Positions 40,861 through 50,171 of a stretch of 64,000 bases of DNA are shown one piece after another. Within the stretch, counting starts at the first letter, position 1. The number at the start of each line of letters is the position of its first letter. The notes under the pieces are model-generated. The model was not told where the DNA came from. It searched no databases and worked only from the letters and a program-made list of their open reading frames with translations. This stretch comes from Curtobacterium sp. PhB115 (lineage in GTDB: Bacteria; Actinomycetota; Actinomycetes; Actinomycetales; Microbacteriaceae). The position numbers and the translations under genes are program-made. The stretch is from assembly GCF_003752025.1 (NCBI RefSeq), contig NZ_RJKR01000006.1, positions 593,466-657,465 on the forward strand, given 5' to 3'.

Positions 40861-41229
40861 CTACTGCTCGAGGACGCTCAGCACGTTGCCGGACGGGTCG
40901 GTGAACCACGCGATGAGCGGACCGCCCTTGCGGTTCACGCCCTTCTCGTCGGTCATGCCCTCGTAGTGCAGGAACGAGACACCCTTCGCGGCGAGGTCGT
41001 CCACCGCGGCGTCGACGTCGGGCACCGGGAAGTTCAGGACCGTGAACGCGGCCGGCTCGTGCGCGGGACCCTTCGGGTAGACCAGCACGCCGGGGCCCTC
41101 GCCGACCTGCAGGAAGAGCATGCCGTGGTCCTCGGTGACCGGGAGCCCGAGGACCCCCTCGTAGAACGCCTTCGCCTCCGGGACGTCCCGCACCGAGAAC
41201 CCGCTGAACGCCTTCGTCGCATCGACCAT
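40861..41229 (-). CDS. VOC-family (glyoxalase-like) protein
   Basis: 122 aa made of two beta-alpha-beta-beta-beta units: [21 protein letters not shown] at the start and [19 protein letters not shown] at the end. The family covers lyases, dioxygenases and drug-binding proteins; no specific ligand set can be assigned. Confidence 0.85.
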   Translation of the reverse strand: MVDATKAFSGFSVRDVPEAKAFYEGVLGLPVTEDHGMLFLQVGEGPGVLVYPKGPAHEPAAFTVLNFPVPDVDAAVDDLAAKGVSFLHYEGMTDEKGVNRKGGPLIAWFTDPSGNVLSVLEQ

Positions 41230-41283
41230 GCCGCCAGTGAACCACCCCGGTCCGGTGTCGGCGCGCTCTGCCAGGATGGGGCC

Positions 41284-41922
41284 GTGAGCCACCCGGACAG
41301 CAGCGTCGACGAGGCCGTCGAGCGTGCGGTCGAGCTGGCCTCGATCGGAACGCGGGCGGTGCTCGGCATCGCGGGCGCTCCCGGTGCCGGCAAGTCGACC
41401 CTGGCCCGCCGCGTGGTCGCCGCCGTCGACGAGCGACTCGGTGCCGGCACGGCGGTCCAGGTGCCGATGGACGGTTTCCACCTGTCGAACGCCGCACTCG
41501 ACGCCCTCGGCCGCCACGACCGCAAGGGCGCCGTCGACACCTTCGACGCCGACGGCTACGTCGCGCTCGTGCGCCGGCTCGTCGACGCCCGCGGCACCGT
41601 CTGGGCGCCGGACTTCGACCGCCGGATCGACGAACCGGTCGCCGGCAGCATCGCCGTGCCGCCCACCGTCCGGCTCGTGGTGTCCGAGGGCAACTACCTC
41701 CTCGACGACACCGAACCGTGGGCATCGCTCGGCGCACTGTTCACCGAGACCTGGTTCTGCGCGGTCGACGACGGGGTCCGGGTGGACCGACTCGTCGGTC
41801 GGCACATGCGCCACGGACGCGACCACGACGCAGCGCGCGCGTGGGCGGTGGAGGTCGACGGCGTGAACGCGGCGAGGGTCGCGCCCACGGTGATGCGTGC
41901 CTCCAGGACCGTACGGACGTGA
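41284..41922 (+). CDS. Nucleoside/nucleotide kinase-family P-loop protein
   Basis: 212 aa. Walker [17 protein letters not shown], then [12 protein letters not shown] and SEGNYLLDD, the pattern of the uridine-kinase/PanK-like group often annotated as fructose- or nucleoside-kinase-like. CAGGAT six bases before GTG 41284 fits a leaderless start. The last residues (MRASRTVRT) are encoded by a GCCTCCAG-family element that has replaced or extended the natural C-terminus. Confidence 0.8.
   Translation: MSHPDSSVDEAVERAVELASIGTRAVLGIAGAPGAGKSTLARRVVAAVDERLGAGTAVQVPMDGFHLSNAALDALGRHDRKGAVDTFDADGYVALVRRLVDARGTVWAPDFDRRIDEPVAGSIAVPPTVRLVVSEGNYLLDDTEPWASLGALFTETWFCAVDDGVRVDRLVGRHMRHGRDHDAARAWAVEVDGVNAARVAPTVMRASRTVRT
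41895..41910. repeat. GCCTCCAG-family element at kinase 3' end
   Basis: GCGTGCCTCCAGGACC, single arm, in frame within the last codons. Confidence 0.5.
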
Positions 41923-41958
41923 CCAGCAGACCGACGTGACACGACCGAAGGAGCGACC

Positions 41959-42792
41959 ATGACCATCGCCATCACCGGCGCGACCGGGAACATCGGGGGT
42001 GCCGTCGCACGCGCGCTCGCCGCGGACGGCGTGCCGTTCCGGATGATCGTCCGCGACGCCGCACGTGCACCGGAGCTGCCGGGCGCCGAGGTCGCCGTGG
42101 CAACGTTCGACGACGTCGACGCGAGCCGCGCGGCGCTCGAGGGCGTCGACCTGCTCCTCATGGTGTCCGCGGCCGAGGCCGAGGACCGCCTCGACCAGCA
42201 CCGGGCGTTCGTCGGCGCCGCAGCGACTGCCGGGGTGCGGCACGTCGTCTACACGTCGTTCCTCGGTGCGGCGGAGGACGCCACCTTCACGCTCGGGCGA
42301 GACCACTGGGCGACCGAGCAGGCGATCCGCGCGACCGACATGGGCCACACGTTCCTGCGCGACAGCTTCTACCTGGACTTCGTCGAGGACCTGGTGGGCG
42401 AGGACGGCGTCATCCGCGGTCCGGCCGGCGACGGGGCGATGGCGGCGGTGGCCCGGGCAGACGTGGCACGGGTGGCGACGACGGTGCTCGAGCACCCCGA
42501 GGCACACCTCGACCGCACGTACGAGCTGACCGGACCGGTGGCGATCACGCTCGCCGAGGCGGCTGCGATCGTGTCCGAGGTCCGTGGCCGCCCGGTGTCG
42601 TACCACCCGGAGACCCTGGACGAGGCGTACGCCTCACGGGCGCGGTGGAACCCCGAGCCGTGGCAGGCAGACGCCTGGGTGAGCACGTACACGGCGATCG
42701 CCGAGGGTGCGCTGGCGCACGTCTCGGGTGACGTCGAGCGGGTCACCGGGCGGGCGCCGATGTCCCTGCGCGAGGTGCTCGGGGCGCGGTAG
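41959..42792 (+). CDS. NmrA/QOR2-like NAD(P)-binding protein
   Basis: Atypical SDR, 277 aa: [20 protein letters not shown] cofactor motif, [19 protein letters not shown], and a C-terminal [13 protein letters not shown] region. Related proteins are NADPH:quinone oxidoreductases or redox sensors. Good ribosome-binding site GAAGGAG before the ATG. Confidence 0.85.
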   Translation: MTIAITGATGNIGGAVARALAADGVPFRMIVRDAARAPELPGAEVAVATFDDVDASRAALEGVDLLLMVSAAEAEDRLDQHRAFVGAAATAGVRHVVYTSFLGAAEDATFTLGRDHWATEQAIRATDMGHTFLRDSFYLDFVEDLVGEDGVIRGPAGDGAMAAVARADVARVATTVLEHPEAHLDRTYELTGPVAITLAEAAAIVSEVRGRPVSYHPETLDEAYASRARWNPEPWQADAWVSTYTAIAEGALAHVSGDVERVTGRAPMSLREVLGAR

Positions 42793-42861
42793 CGCGGGCG
42801 CGGGCGCCGGGTCGCGCGGGGTCGTTCGCGGGGGCGCGCGCCGGGTCGTTCGCGGGACTTC

Positions 42862-42912
42862 GTGAGCAGAAAAGGTCGGGTCGGGTGCGGCGACCCGACC
42901 ATTTCTGCTCAC
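42862..42912. terminator. Bidirectional terminator-like hairpin, 22-bp arms
   Basis: Arms 42862-42883 and 42891-42912 pair with a single mismatch around a seven-base loop. The arm starts GTGAGCAGAAAAGG. It lies between convergent genes. The adjoining 42793-42861 and 42915-42960 are G/C simple repeats (GCGCAGC-type) without coding signal. Confidence 0.8.
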
Positions 42913-42972
42913 CAAGCGCAGCGCAGCGCAGTGCAGCGCGACGCAGCGCGCGACCCGCCCGACCCCGCCCGC

Positions 42973-44298
42973 TCAGGACACGCGCCGCGCGGCGGTCGTC
43001 CCGACGACCCCGAGCGTCAGCACCGACACGAGCACGACGAGCAACGGTGCCGTCCACCCTCCGGTCGCACCGTGCAGCGCACCGGCGACGAGCGGCCCGG
43101 CCGACCCGATCAGGTACCCGCCGCCCTGCACGAACGCGGACATGCGGCGGGCATCGGCGTCGCTCGAGACGATCCGGACGATCACGATGAAGATCACCGT
43201 GATGCCGCCTCCCTGGGCCGCGCCGCCGAGCACCGACCACAGCAACCAGAGCTGCGGGGCGAACAGCAACCCGAGCGGCATCGCCAGCCAGAGGAACGCG
43301 ACGAGCGCGATGATCGCGCGCGGCCGCCACTTCGCCGCCAGCAGCGGGACGCCGAGCGCACCGACCACGGCCAGGATCTGGAACACCGACGAGCTCGCCC
43401 CGGAGGACGCCTTCGAGAACCCGATCTCGTCGTGCAGCAGCGTCGGGATCCACGCGGTGAGGGCGTAGTACGAGAAGGCCTGGCCGCCGAACGCCAGCGT
43501 GAGACCCCACGTGATGAGTCGCTTCGCCGGCCGGACCGGCTCGGCGGCGGTGGCCGCAGCGGCCGCGGCTGCCCGCTCGGCGCGGATCGTCCGGAGCGCA
43601 CCGGTGTCGAGCACCTGGTCGATGGGCCCGGTGACCGGGAGCGGCTCGGCCCCCGCACCGGGTCGGCGCCACGCAGCCCGCGCACCGACGGCGTACGTCC
43701 ACGCGAACCCGGCGATGACCGCGAACACCGCCCAGATCGCGATCGCCACCGGCCAGCCCCACAGTGCCGCGATCGGAGCGGTCGCGAGCGAGGTGATCAT
43801 CGACCCGACGTTGAGCGCCGACGTGTAGACGCCGGTGACCAGGCCGACGCGCTCCGGCGAGGTGTCCCGCCGGATGACGACGGGGATCACCACGTTGCCG
43901 ATCGTGATCCCGATGCCGATCACGGCGGTGCCGATGAGCAGCGCGGCGGACGACGGCATCGAGCGCACCACGGTGCCGGCGAGCACGATGACGAGCGACA
44001 GGGACACGGCTCGCTCGGGGTCGGCCTTCGCGATCACCCAGCTGGCGAACGGCGTCGCGAGGGCGAAGCAGAGCACGGGGATCGTCGTCAGCAGTCCGGC
44101 GATCGTCGCGGTCAGGCCGAGGTCGCCCCGGATGTCCCCGATGACCGGGGCCGTCGCGACGATCGGGCCGCGGAAGTTCAGTGCGATGAGGACGATGGCG
44201 GCGGGCAGCACCCACGCGGCAGCGCGCAGCCCCTGCCGCGCCGCGCCGCCGCCGCCGGACCCGACAGAGCCGCCAGAGCCGCCGGTCGCGTCCGTCAC
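42973..44298 (-). CDS. MFS transporter, CynX/NimT-like
   Basis: 441 aa, about 12 helices. ALNFRGPIVATAPVIGDIRGDL near the N-terminus and FGGQAFSYYALTAWIPTLL in the middle match the CynX/NimT group (cyanate, 2-nitroimidazole exporters and relatives). The first 20 residues are Gly/Ser-rich. GTG 44298 overlaps the HAD stop (GTGA); ATG 44382 lies inside the HAD gene and is rejected. Confidence 0.82.
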   Translation of the reverse strand: MTDATGGSGGSVGSGGGGAARQGLRAAAWVLPAAIVLIALNFRGPIVATAPVIGDIRGDLGLTATIAGLLTTIPVLCFALATPFASWVIAKADPERAVSLSLVIVLAGTVVRSMPSSAALLIGTAVIGIGITIGNVVIPVVIRRDTSPERVGLVTGVYTSALNVGSMITSLATAPIAALWGWPVAIAIWAVFAVIAGFAWTYAVGARAAWRRPGAGAEPLPVTGPIDQVLDTGALRTIRAERAAAAAAATAAEPVRPAKRLITWGLTLAFGGQAFSYYALTAWIPTLLHDEIGFSKASSGASSSVFQILAVVGALGVPLLAAKWRPRAIIALVAFLWLAMPLGLLFAPQLWLLWSVLGGAAQGGGITVIFIVIVRIVSSDADARRMSAFVQGGGYLIGSAGPLVAGALHGATGGWTAPLLVVLVSVLTLGVVGTTAARRVS

Positions 44299-44951
44299 GG
44301 CAGCAGGATCGGGAGCAGGTCGAGCGGGGTGGCCGCGCTCGCGATGGTGCCCTCGGCCTCGGCGGGGGAGCCGTAGCCCCACTCGGCGAAGACCACCGGC
44401 ACGCCGTGCACCGTCGCGCCCTCGACGTCGTGCACGCGGTCGCCGATCAGCACGGGGCGGCTGATGTCGAAGCCTCGGGCGTCGAGGCGGCGCAGTGCTT
44501 CCTCGACGACGTCGGCCTTGCTCGACCGCACCTCGTCGTCGCTGGCACCGGTGATGATGTCGATGTCCCCGGTGAGCCCGTAGTGCTCGAGGATGTAGGT
44601 CGCCGGAGTCTCCGGCTTGCTCGTCGCCGTGGAGATCGGCAGGCCGGCCTGGTGCAGGGTGCGGAGCACGACGTCGATGCCCGGGAACATCGTCGAGTCG
44701 AGGGCTCCGTGCGAGAAGTAGTGCTCGCGGTACACGGCGAGGGTGTGCTCGGCCTGCGCCTCGTCCATGCCCATCGCGATCCGGAACGTGTCCAGGATCG
44801 GCGGCCCGACGAACGACATCAGGGTGTCGTGGTCCGGCACCGGGACCCCGACGGTGCGGAAGGTGTGCGTCAGGCTCTCGAGGATGCCCGGCGCGGAGTC
44901 GCTGATGGTGCCGTCGAGATCGAACAGGATGGCGGAGAACGGGCTGGTCAT
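44295..44951 (-). CDS. HAD-superfamily phosphatase (phosphoglycolate phosphatase-like)
   Basis: 218 aa. Motif I DLDGTISDSAPG, motif II region STATSKPETPA, motif III/IV GDRVHDVEGATVHG. Cap type fits the PGP/Gph group, dephosphorylating small phosphorylated metabolites. First gene of a two-gene unit with the MFS transporter. Confidence 0.87.
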   Translation of the reverse strand: MTSPFSAILFDLDGTISDSAPGILESLTHTFRTVGVPVPDHDTLMSFVGPPILDTFRIAMGMDEAQAEHTLAVYREHYFSHGALDSTMFPGIDVVLRTLHQAGLPISTATSKPETPATYILEHYGLTGDIDIITGASDDEVRSSKADVVEEALRRLDARGFDISRPVLIGDRVHDVEGATVHGVPVVFAEWGYGSPAEAEGTIASAATPLDLLPILLP

Positions 44952-45010
44952 GTCCTGCCCACCCTACCGGGGGCGGTCGACGCGACCACCCCGGTGACGT
45001 GGGTGACGGG

Positions 45011-45035
45011 GCGGACGCGTGGCGGGCCTCCAGGC
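45011..45035. repeat. GCCTCCAG-family element, degenerate
   Basis: GCGGGCCTCCAGGC preceded by a weak left arm, in the 117-base gap between the HAD and nucS genes, which otherwise shows nothing. Confidence 0.4.
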
Positions 45036-45068
45036 TGGGCCTGCGGGAGACGCGTGATGCAACCGCGC

Positions 45069-45764
45069 TCAGAACAGGCGGGTGTGCCCGCCCTCGATGC
45101 CGCGCATCGCGTCGTAGTCGAGCACGAGGACGCGGATCCCGCGGTCCTCGGCGAGGGTGCGCGCCTGCGGTGCCACCGTCTGCGCCGCCAGCACACCCTG
45201 CACCGGCCGAAGGTGCGGATCGCGGTTCATGAGCTCGAGGTAGCGGGTGAGCTGCTCGACGGCGTCGATGTTGGCGTTGCGCTTCATCTCGACCGCGACA
45301 CTCGCTCCGGCGTCGTCACGCGCCAGGATGTCGACCGGGCCGATGGCGGTCATGTACTCACGGCGGACCAGGGTGTGACCGTCGCCGAGCAGCTCGATCT
45401 GCTCCGCGAGGAGCTGCTGCAAGTGGGCTTCGACCCCGTCCTTCACCAGACCGGGGTCGACGCCGAGGTCATGGGTCTCGTCCGCCACGACCTCGTACAG
45501 GGAGACGATGAGCTTGTCCTGCGTCTTCTTCTGCGTGACCGTCCACACCTGCGTGATGCCGGCGCTCGACTGCTCGTCGTCCGGCTCGGTGATCTCGATC
45601 GAGCACGGCGGGCTCATCCAGTTCAGCGGCTTGTAGCTGCCGCCGTCGGAGTGCACGAGCAGCGAGCCGTCCGCCTTGAGCATGAGCAGACGGGTCGCGA
45701 GCGGCAGGTGGGCTGAGAGGCGTCCGGCGTAGTCGACGGAGCAGCGGGCGATGACGAGACGCAC
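45069..45764 (-). CDS. nucS: Mismatch-specific endonuclease NucS/EndoMS
   Basis: DNA mismatch cleavage enzyme that stands in for MutSL in most actinobacteria; 231 aa, the usual length. N-terminal DNA-binding/dimer domain starts [16 protein letters not shown]; the C-terminal RecB-like nuclease core shows [10 protein letters not shown] and [17 protein letters not shown] with catalytic Asp, Glu and Lys. The extreme C-terminus GGHTRLF is a beta-clamp-binding-type tail. TAGGCT lies six bases upstream of the GTG start. Confidence 0.95.
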   Translation of the reverse strand: MRLVIARCSVDYAGRLSAHLPLATRLLMLKADGSLLVHSDGGSYKPLNWMSPPCSIEITEPDDEQSSAGITQVWTVTQKKTQDKLIVSLYEVVADETHDLGVDPGLVKDGVEAHLQQLLAEQIELLGDGHTLVRREYMTAIGPVDILARDDAGASVAVEMKRNANIDAVEQLTRYLELMNRDPHLRPVQGVLAAQTVAPQARTLAEDRGIRVLVLDYDAMRGIEGGHTRLF

Positions 45765-45773
45765 CCGGGAAGC

Positions 45774-47159
45774 CTAACGGGCGTCGGGTCGCCGCCCGGA
45801 CGGCGCGCTCGTCGCGCTGGCTGCGCTGGTTGCGCTGTCTGCGTTGGCGGCGTCGGCTGGGTTGCCAGCGCTGTCGGCGCTGTCGGCGCTGTCGGCCTGG
45901 AGGCGCGGCTCGCCTCCGCCGTGTCCGTCGCCGCCCTTGCGGGTCGGCCTGGCGGCGGCGCCGGTCTCGCGGGCAGCACCCGACGCCAGTCCCGCCGCGA
46001 TGATGAACACGAAGACGACCAGGAGCGCACCGAGCAGTCCGACGTGCTCGCCGAGGAACCCGATGAGCGGCGGCCCGGCCAGGAACGCCACGTACCCGAT
46101 GGTCGCGACGGCGCTGACCTTCGCGGCAGCGGTGCGGGGGTCGTCCGCAGCGGCCGACATGCCCATCGGGAAGCCGAGGCTGGCACCGAGGCCCCAGAGC
46201 ACGACGCCGACGATCGCGAGCGGCACGTTGTCGATGAAGATGAGCATGCCGAGGCCGACCACCGCGACGGCGGCGCTGATGCGCAGGATCGGGACGCGCC
46301 CGAACTTGTCGATGAGGGGGCTGCCGGCGACGCGGCCGACGGTCATCGCGGCGAGGAACACCGTGAGCACGGCGGCACCGGCGGCGTTGTCGAGTCCGTG
46401 CCCGTCGATCATCGCGAGCGGCAGCCAGTCGTTCGCAGAGCCCTCGGCCAGAGCCATGCCGAGCACGATCACGCCGATGAGGATCGTGGAGGGCTGCGCC
46501 CAGACCTGCCAGCGCGTGAGCGGCGTCGCGACCGGGCTGGTGTCCGTGGAGACCGGCTGCTCGAAGTGGTGCTCGTCCTGGAACTTCGCGACGGCGACGA
46601 GCATGGCAGCGCTCGTGATCACGACGAGCACGATGAAGTGCCACGAGACCGGGATCTCGAGCTTCTCGGCCAGCGCCCCGAGTCCGGCACCCGCGAGGGT
46701 GCCGAGGCTGAACGCGGCGTGGAAGAGCGGCATGATCGTGCGCCCGCCGGCCTTCTCGGCGGCAGCGCCCGAGACGTTCATCGACACGTCGCACAGGCCG
46801 TTGCCGAAGCCGAACGCGATGAGCGCGATCCAGATGGCGGCGAAGCCCCAGTCGAGCGTGACCGCGATGCCGGCGAAGACCATGCCGACGGCCAGGCAGG
46901 CAGCGGCGACCTGGACTCCGCGTCGCGCGCCGAGCTTGGCGACGATGTGGCCGGCGAAGGTCAGGCCACCGATGGAGCCGACGGCCATGCCGAGCACGAG
47001 CAGGCCCATCTCGAAGGTGCTCGCTCCGAGGGAGTCGCGGACGCTCGGGATCCGGCCGAGCCACGTCGCGATGTCGAGGCCGGACAGGGTGAACACGACG
47101 AACACCGCGATGATCCACGCCCGGGTGGTCGGTCGGGTGCGGGTGGACGTCGTCGTCAT
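45774..47159 (-). CDS. MFS transporter (YbjJ/FucP-like) with repeat-derived C-terminal tail
   Basis: 461 aa. Twelve-helix core to about residue 400 (SGLDIATWLGRIPSVRDSLG, GGRTIMPLFHAAFSLGTLAG, MGMSAAADDPRTAAAKVSA), similar to the MFS protein at 37073. The last 60 residues are not transporter sequence: they come from a GCCTCCAG element (GEPRLQADS) followed by nine-base tandem repeats (ADSADSAGNPADAANADSAT and Ala/Ser-rich continuation). The divergent LacI gene and the palindrome at 47236 suggest control by that repressor. Confidence 0.82.
   Translation of the reverse strand: MTTTSTRTRPTTRAWIIAVFVVFTLSGLDIATWLGRIPSVRDSLGASTFEMGLLVLGMAVGSIGGLTFAGHIVAKLGARRGVQVAAACLAVGMVFAGIAVTLDWGFAAIWIALIAFGFGNGLCDVSMNVSGAAAEKAGGRTIMPLFHAAFSLGTLAGAGLGALAEKLEIPVSWHFIVLVVITSAAMLVAVAKFQDEHHFEQPVSTDTSPVATPLTRWQVWAQPSTILIGVIVLGMALAEGSANDWLPLAMIDGHGLDNAAGAAVLTVFLAAMTVGRVAGSPLIDKFGRVPILRISAAVAVVGLGMLIFIDNVPLAIVGVVLWGLGASLGFPMGMSAAADDPRTAAAKVSAVATIGYVAFLAGPPLIGFLGEHVGLLGALLVVFVFIIAAGLASGAARETGAAARPTRKGGDGHGGGEPRLQADSADSADSAGNPADAANADSATSAASATSAPSGRRPDAR
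45785..45894. repeat. Nine-base tandem repeat array (GCGCTGTCG-type)
   Basis: Imperfect copies of GCGCTGTCG/GCGCTGGCT within the 3' end of the transporter gene, reading in frame as ADS/ATS/ANA triplets on the minus strand. Abuts the element at 45891. Confidence 0.75.
45891..45920. repeat. GCCTCCAG-family element inside MFS gene
   Basis: GTCGGCCTGGAGGCGCGG (45891-45908) is shared with 29157-29174; the remaining bases form a partial right arm. Confidence 0.7.
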
Positions 47160-47235
47160 GGGGGTCCCATCGTGCTGCGGTGCTGGTGGTGTGGCGGCGC
47201 CGGTCGTGCTGCGCCCGGTTGCGTGTCGTGCGTTC

Positions 47236-47253
47236 GGTCGAATCGATTCGACC
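47236..47253. promoter_or_regulatory. 18-bp perfect palindromic LacI-type operator
   Basis: GGTCGAATCGATTCGACC with central CG, between the divergent MFS and LacI genes. The LacI gene's -10 box TACGCT is at 47266-47271, so binding would cover its promoter. Confidence 0.8.
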
Positions 47254-47279
47254 GCTTGTTCCGGCTACGCTAACGGGCG

Positions 47280-48407
47280 ATGGACGAACCGGCAACAACC
47301 CCCGGCGCGTCGCCTCCCCGCGGCGGCGACGCTCGGCGATCGCGCCCGACGCTCGTCGCGGTCGCACGCGCTGCCGGTGTCGCGCCGTCGACCGCGTCAC
47401 TCGCGTTCAGCGGCAGCGGCCCGGTGTCCGAGGACGCCAAGGCCCGCGTGCTGGCCGCCGCCGCCGAGCTCGGGTACGGCGGCCCTGATCCTCGCGCCCG
47501 CTCGCTCCGCCGAGGGCGCTCCGGCGTCATCGGCGTCGTGATGGACGAGCGACTGAGCGACGCGTTCCGCGACCCGGTCAACGTCCTGACGCTCGACGGC
47601 ATCGCCGAGGTCGCCGGTGCTGCCGGTGCTTCTCTGCTGCTGGTCCGCAGTCCGCTCGACGACGAGCAGGGTGCCGGGCCCCTCGTCGATGCCCCGATGG
47701 ACGCCGTCGTCCTCGTCGGGTGCAACGTCCGGATCGACCCGGCCGTCGCGGTGCTGCGGCGTCGGCAGATCCCCGTCGTCGCGATCGAGGCCGACGAGAT
47801 CGAAGGTGCTGTCCCCGTGCAGCTCGACAACCGCGATGCCTCGCGGCGGGCTGCCTCGTACCTGCAGGACCTCGGTCACTCGTCCGTCACGGTCGTGACG
47901 CTGCCGCTCGACGCGGAGCGCCGGCGCGGGCCGATCGACGAAGCCCGCTACGCCTCGGGGATCGCCTTCACCACGCTGGAGCGCCTGCGCGGTGTGCGCG
48001 AGGTCTACCCGTCCGCGGTCGCTGTCGAGACCGCCGGGAGCTCGGTGGAAGAGGGGCGGCTGGCCGGCGTCGCACTCTTCGCCCCGGACGGGCCCCGGCC
48101 CACCGCGGTCATCGCCCAGAGTGACCTGATCGCCGTCGGGGTGATCTCGGCTGCGCTCGACGCTGGACTCCGGGTACCGGAGGACGTCAGTGTCGTCGGG
48201 TTCGACGGCATCACGGTGGACGACAGCCTGCTGCACCGAACCCCGATCCGGCACCTCACCACGCTCGTGCAGCCGTTCGTGCAGAAAGGCCAGGCCGCCG
48301 CTCGTGCCGCCCTGGCGATGCTCGAGGGGGCGGAGCCGCAGCCGGCGTCGTTCAGCTCGGAGTTGCGGGTGGGGGACACGACGGGGCCGCCGCCGGCTGT
48401 GCGCTGA
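47280..48407 (+). CDS. LacI-family repressor
   Basis: 375 aa. N-terminal helix-turn-helix LVAVARAAGVAPSTASLAFSG at residues about 25-46, hinge region following ELGYGGPDPRARSLRRG, and periplasmic-binding-protein-like effector domain (VIGVVMDERL, VVGFDGITVDDSLL). Probably binds the 47236-47253 palindrome, controlling itself and the divergent MFS transporter. Effector sugar unknown. Confidence 0.88.
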   Translation: MDEPATTPGASPPRGGDARRSRPTLVAVARAAGVAPSTASLAFSGSGPVSEDAKARVLAAAAELGYGGPDPRARSLRRGRSGVIGVVMDERLSDAFRDPVNVLTLDGIAEVAGAAGASLLLVRSPLDDEQGAGPLVDAPMDAVVLVGCNVRIDPAVAVLRRRQIPVVAIEADEIEGAVPVQLDNRDASRRAASYLQDLGHSSVTVVTLPLDAERRRGPIDEARYASGIAFTTLERLRGVREVYPSAVAVETAGSSVEEGRLAGVALFAPDGPRPTAVIAQSDLIAVGVISAALDAGLRVPEDVSVVGFDGITVDDSLLHRTPIRHLTTLVQPFVQKGQAAARAALAMLEGAEPQPASFSSELRVGDTTGPPPAVR

Positions 48408-48464
48408 TCCCACCCCCGGATTCCGCCACACCCCTACGAGTCGGTCAGCGCAACTTCGCGACGA

Positions 48465-49061
48465 TCACCGCGACAGGGCGGGAAGTACGACGTCATCGAC
48501 GACCTCGACGATGTCGTCGCGGGACAGCGGGCCAGTGGTGAGGTGACGGGCGAGCACGAGTGCGGCGCCAGCGCTGACGCGTGATGGGCTGACAGCGCTC
48601 GAGGGGATCTCGCCACGGGCCGCGGCGCGTCCGAATGCTTCGGTCACGAGGCGTTGGCGCGGCTCGATGAGCAGTGCGACGATGCGCTGCCACATCTCGG
48701 GTCGTCGCTCTCGCTCCAAGAGAAGCGGTGCGAGGACCCGTCCGACGGGGGTGGTGAGCCCGTCCGCGAGATCGGACAGGAACGCGATGAGTTCGTCGCG
48801 GAGGTCACCGACCGGCTGGAGTCGGGTCCCCCCGGGGTGATCGCTCCGCTCCGCGGTGTCTTCGGTCCAGGCGAGGGCAGCGAGGACGAGCTGCTCCGGA
48901 TCGGTCCAGCGCCGGTAGAGCGAGGCCTTGCCCGCACCGGCTGCCGCGGCGACGTTCTCGAAGGTGAGGCCCGCCATGCCGTGGTCAGCCAGCTGTTCGA
49001 GTGTGGCGGCGAAGATCGCGTGCTCGAGGTCAGCACCGCGCCGCCGGACGGGAGCGTTCAC
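48465..49061 (-). CDS. TetR-family regulator
   Basis: 198 aa. Helix-turn-helix around LTFENVAAAAGAGKASLYRRW (residues about 32-55) and TetR_C-type helices after it. GTG 49061 overlaps the amidohydrolase stop (GTGA) and is preferred to GTG 49085. Co-transcribed with the amidohydrolase, whose promoter carries an operator-like dyad. Confidence 0.83.
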   Translation of the reverse strand: MNAPVRRRGADLEHAIFAATLEQLADHGMAGLTFENVAAAAGAGKASLYRRWTDPEQLVLAALAWTEDTAERSDHPGGTRLQPVGDLRDELIAFLSDLADGLTTPVGRVLAPLLLERERRPEMWQRIVALLIEPRQRLVTEAFGRAAARGEIPSSAVSPSRVSAGAALVLARHLTTGPLSRDDIVEVVDDVVLPALSR

Positions 49062-50149
49062 GAGATGAGTGTCCCACCGACCCACACAGCGCCCGGCTGA
49101 GCGAGGACGGCTGGGTCGACGAGGGGATCGCCGGTCGTGAGCAGGAGGTCCGCACGCAGCCCCACTTCCACACGCCCGCGGTCGTGCAGACCGAATGCCG
49201 CCGCTGCCCCGTCCGTGGCAGCGGTCAGTACCGCGCCGTTCGTCATCCCGGTGTCCCGCAAGAGGAGCATCTCCTCGTGGAGGGCCTCGCCGTGGCGAAC
49301 CGGCGCGAACGGGGTCTCGTTCGCGTCCGTGCCGGCGACGACTGGCACACCGGCGGTGTGCATCCGGCGCACACTCTCGACGGCGTTCTCGAATGCGGCG
49401 TCGGCACGGTCCCCGAGCCGCGCGCGGGCCATCGCGCGCATCATGACGAGGGTCGGTGACGCGATGGTGCCCTGGTCGACCATCCGACGGACGGTCTCGC
49501 CCGGCAGCGGCCGGTCGAGCGGTGCGTGCGTGAGGATGTCGACCCCGGTGTCGAGCCCGCGGACGAACGACGCGGCGGTCACGACGTGGGCCACGGTCCG
49601 GAGCCCCCGGCGGCGTGCACCGTCGACCAGGGCCGTGATCGTTGCGACGTCGAGCGCGGGGACGTCGGTGGCGTCGGGGTCCTCGATGATGATCTTCACC
49701 AGGTCCGACCCGTTCGCGGCCCGCCAGTCCAGGTACCGCTCGGCATCGGCTGCGCTGCTCACGCCGCTCGCGTCCGGGAAGCCCATCCGAGCGATCTGGG
49801 TGCTGCCCGGCGCCGAGGCGGCCGAGCCCGCGCTGAGGAGCCCCGGTGCCCCCGGTGCTCGTCGCTGCTCGTCGACGAGGGAGTCCGGGTGTGTCCCGAG
49901 GTCGACCATCGTCGTGACGCCGGCTCGGACTGCGGACGACAGCGCCGCCGGGGAGCCCAGGTGGACGTGCGTGTCGATCAGGCCCGGGACGAGGAACTGC
50001 CCCGTTCCGTCGACGACCGGACCGCCGGCTGGAGCGACGGTCCCCGCGGGACGGACCGTGGTGATGTGTTCGTCGAACTCGACGTCGACAGCCTCGGTTG
50101 TGGTCACCCCGCCGGAGCTGGTGCGGACGTTGCGAATGGTCGTGGTCAT
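49058..50149 (-). CDS. Amidohydrolase (imidazolonepropionase/prolidase-like)
   Basis: Metal-dependent hydrolase, 363 aa. Metal ligands: DTHVHLGS (HxH), a probable bridging region VKIIIED, His in VAHVVTAA and ILTHAPLD, and Asp in AGTDANETP. N- and C-terminal beta-sandwich strands flank the barrel (VVDGTGQFLVPGLI and ADLLLTTGDPL). Acts on a cyclic amide or related bond; substrate unknown. Head-to-head with another amidohydrolase, suggesting successive steps. Confidence 0.83.
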   Translation of the reverse strand: MTTTIRNVRTSSGGVTTTEAVDVEFDEHITTVRPAGTVAPAGGPVVDGTGQFLVPGLIDTHVHLGSPAALSSAVRAGVTTMVDLGTHPDSLVDEQRRAPGAPGLLSAGSAASAPGSTQIARMGFPDASGVSSAADAERYLDWRAANGSDLVKIIIEDPDATDVPALDVATITALVDGARRRGLRTVAHVVTAASFVRGLDTGVDILTHAPLDRPLPGETVRRMVDQGTIASPTLVMMRAMARARLGDRADAAFENAVESVRRMHTAGVPVVAGTDANETPFAPVRHGEALHEEMLLLRDTGMTNGAVLTAATDGAAAAFGLHDRGRVEVGLRADLLLTTGDPLVDPAVLAQPGAVWVGGTLIS

Positions 50150-50156
50150 GCGGTCT

Positions 50157-50171
50157 ACGATACAGAATCGT
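50157..50171. promoter_or_regulatory. Operator-like dyad overlapping a -10 box
   Basis: ACGAT-ACAGA-ATCGT in the 48-base gap between divergent amidohydrolase genes. On the minus strand the last six bases TATCGT are the -10 of the 50149 gene, seven bases from its ATG. Confidence 0.6.
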
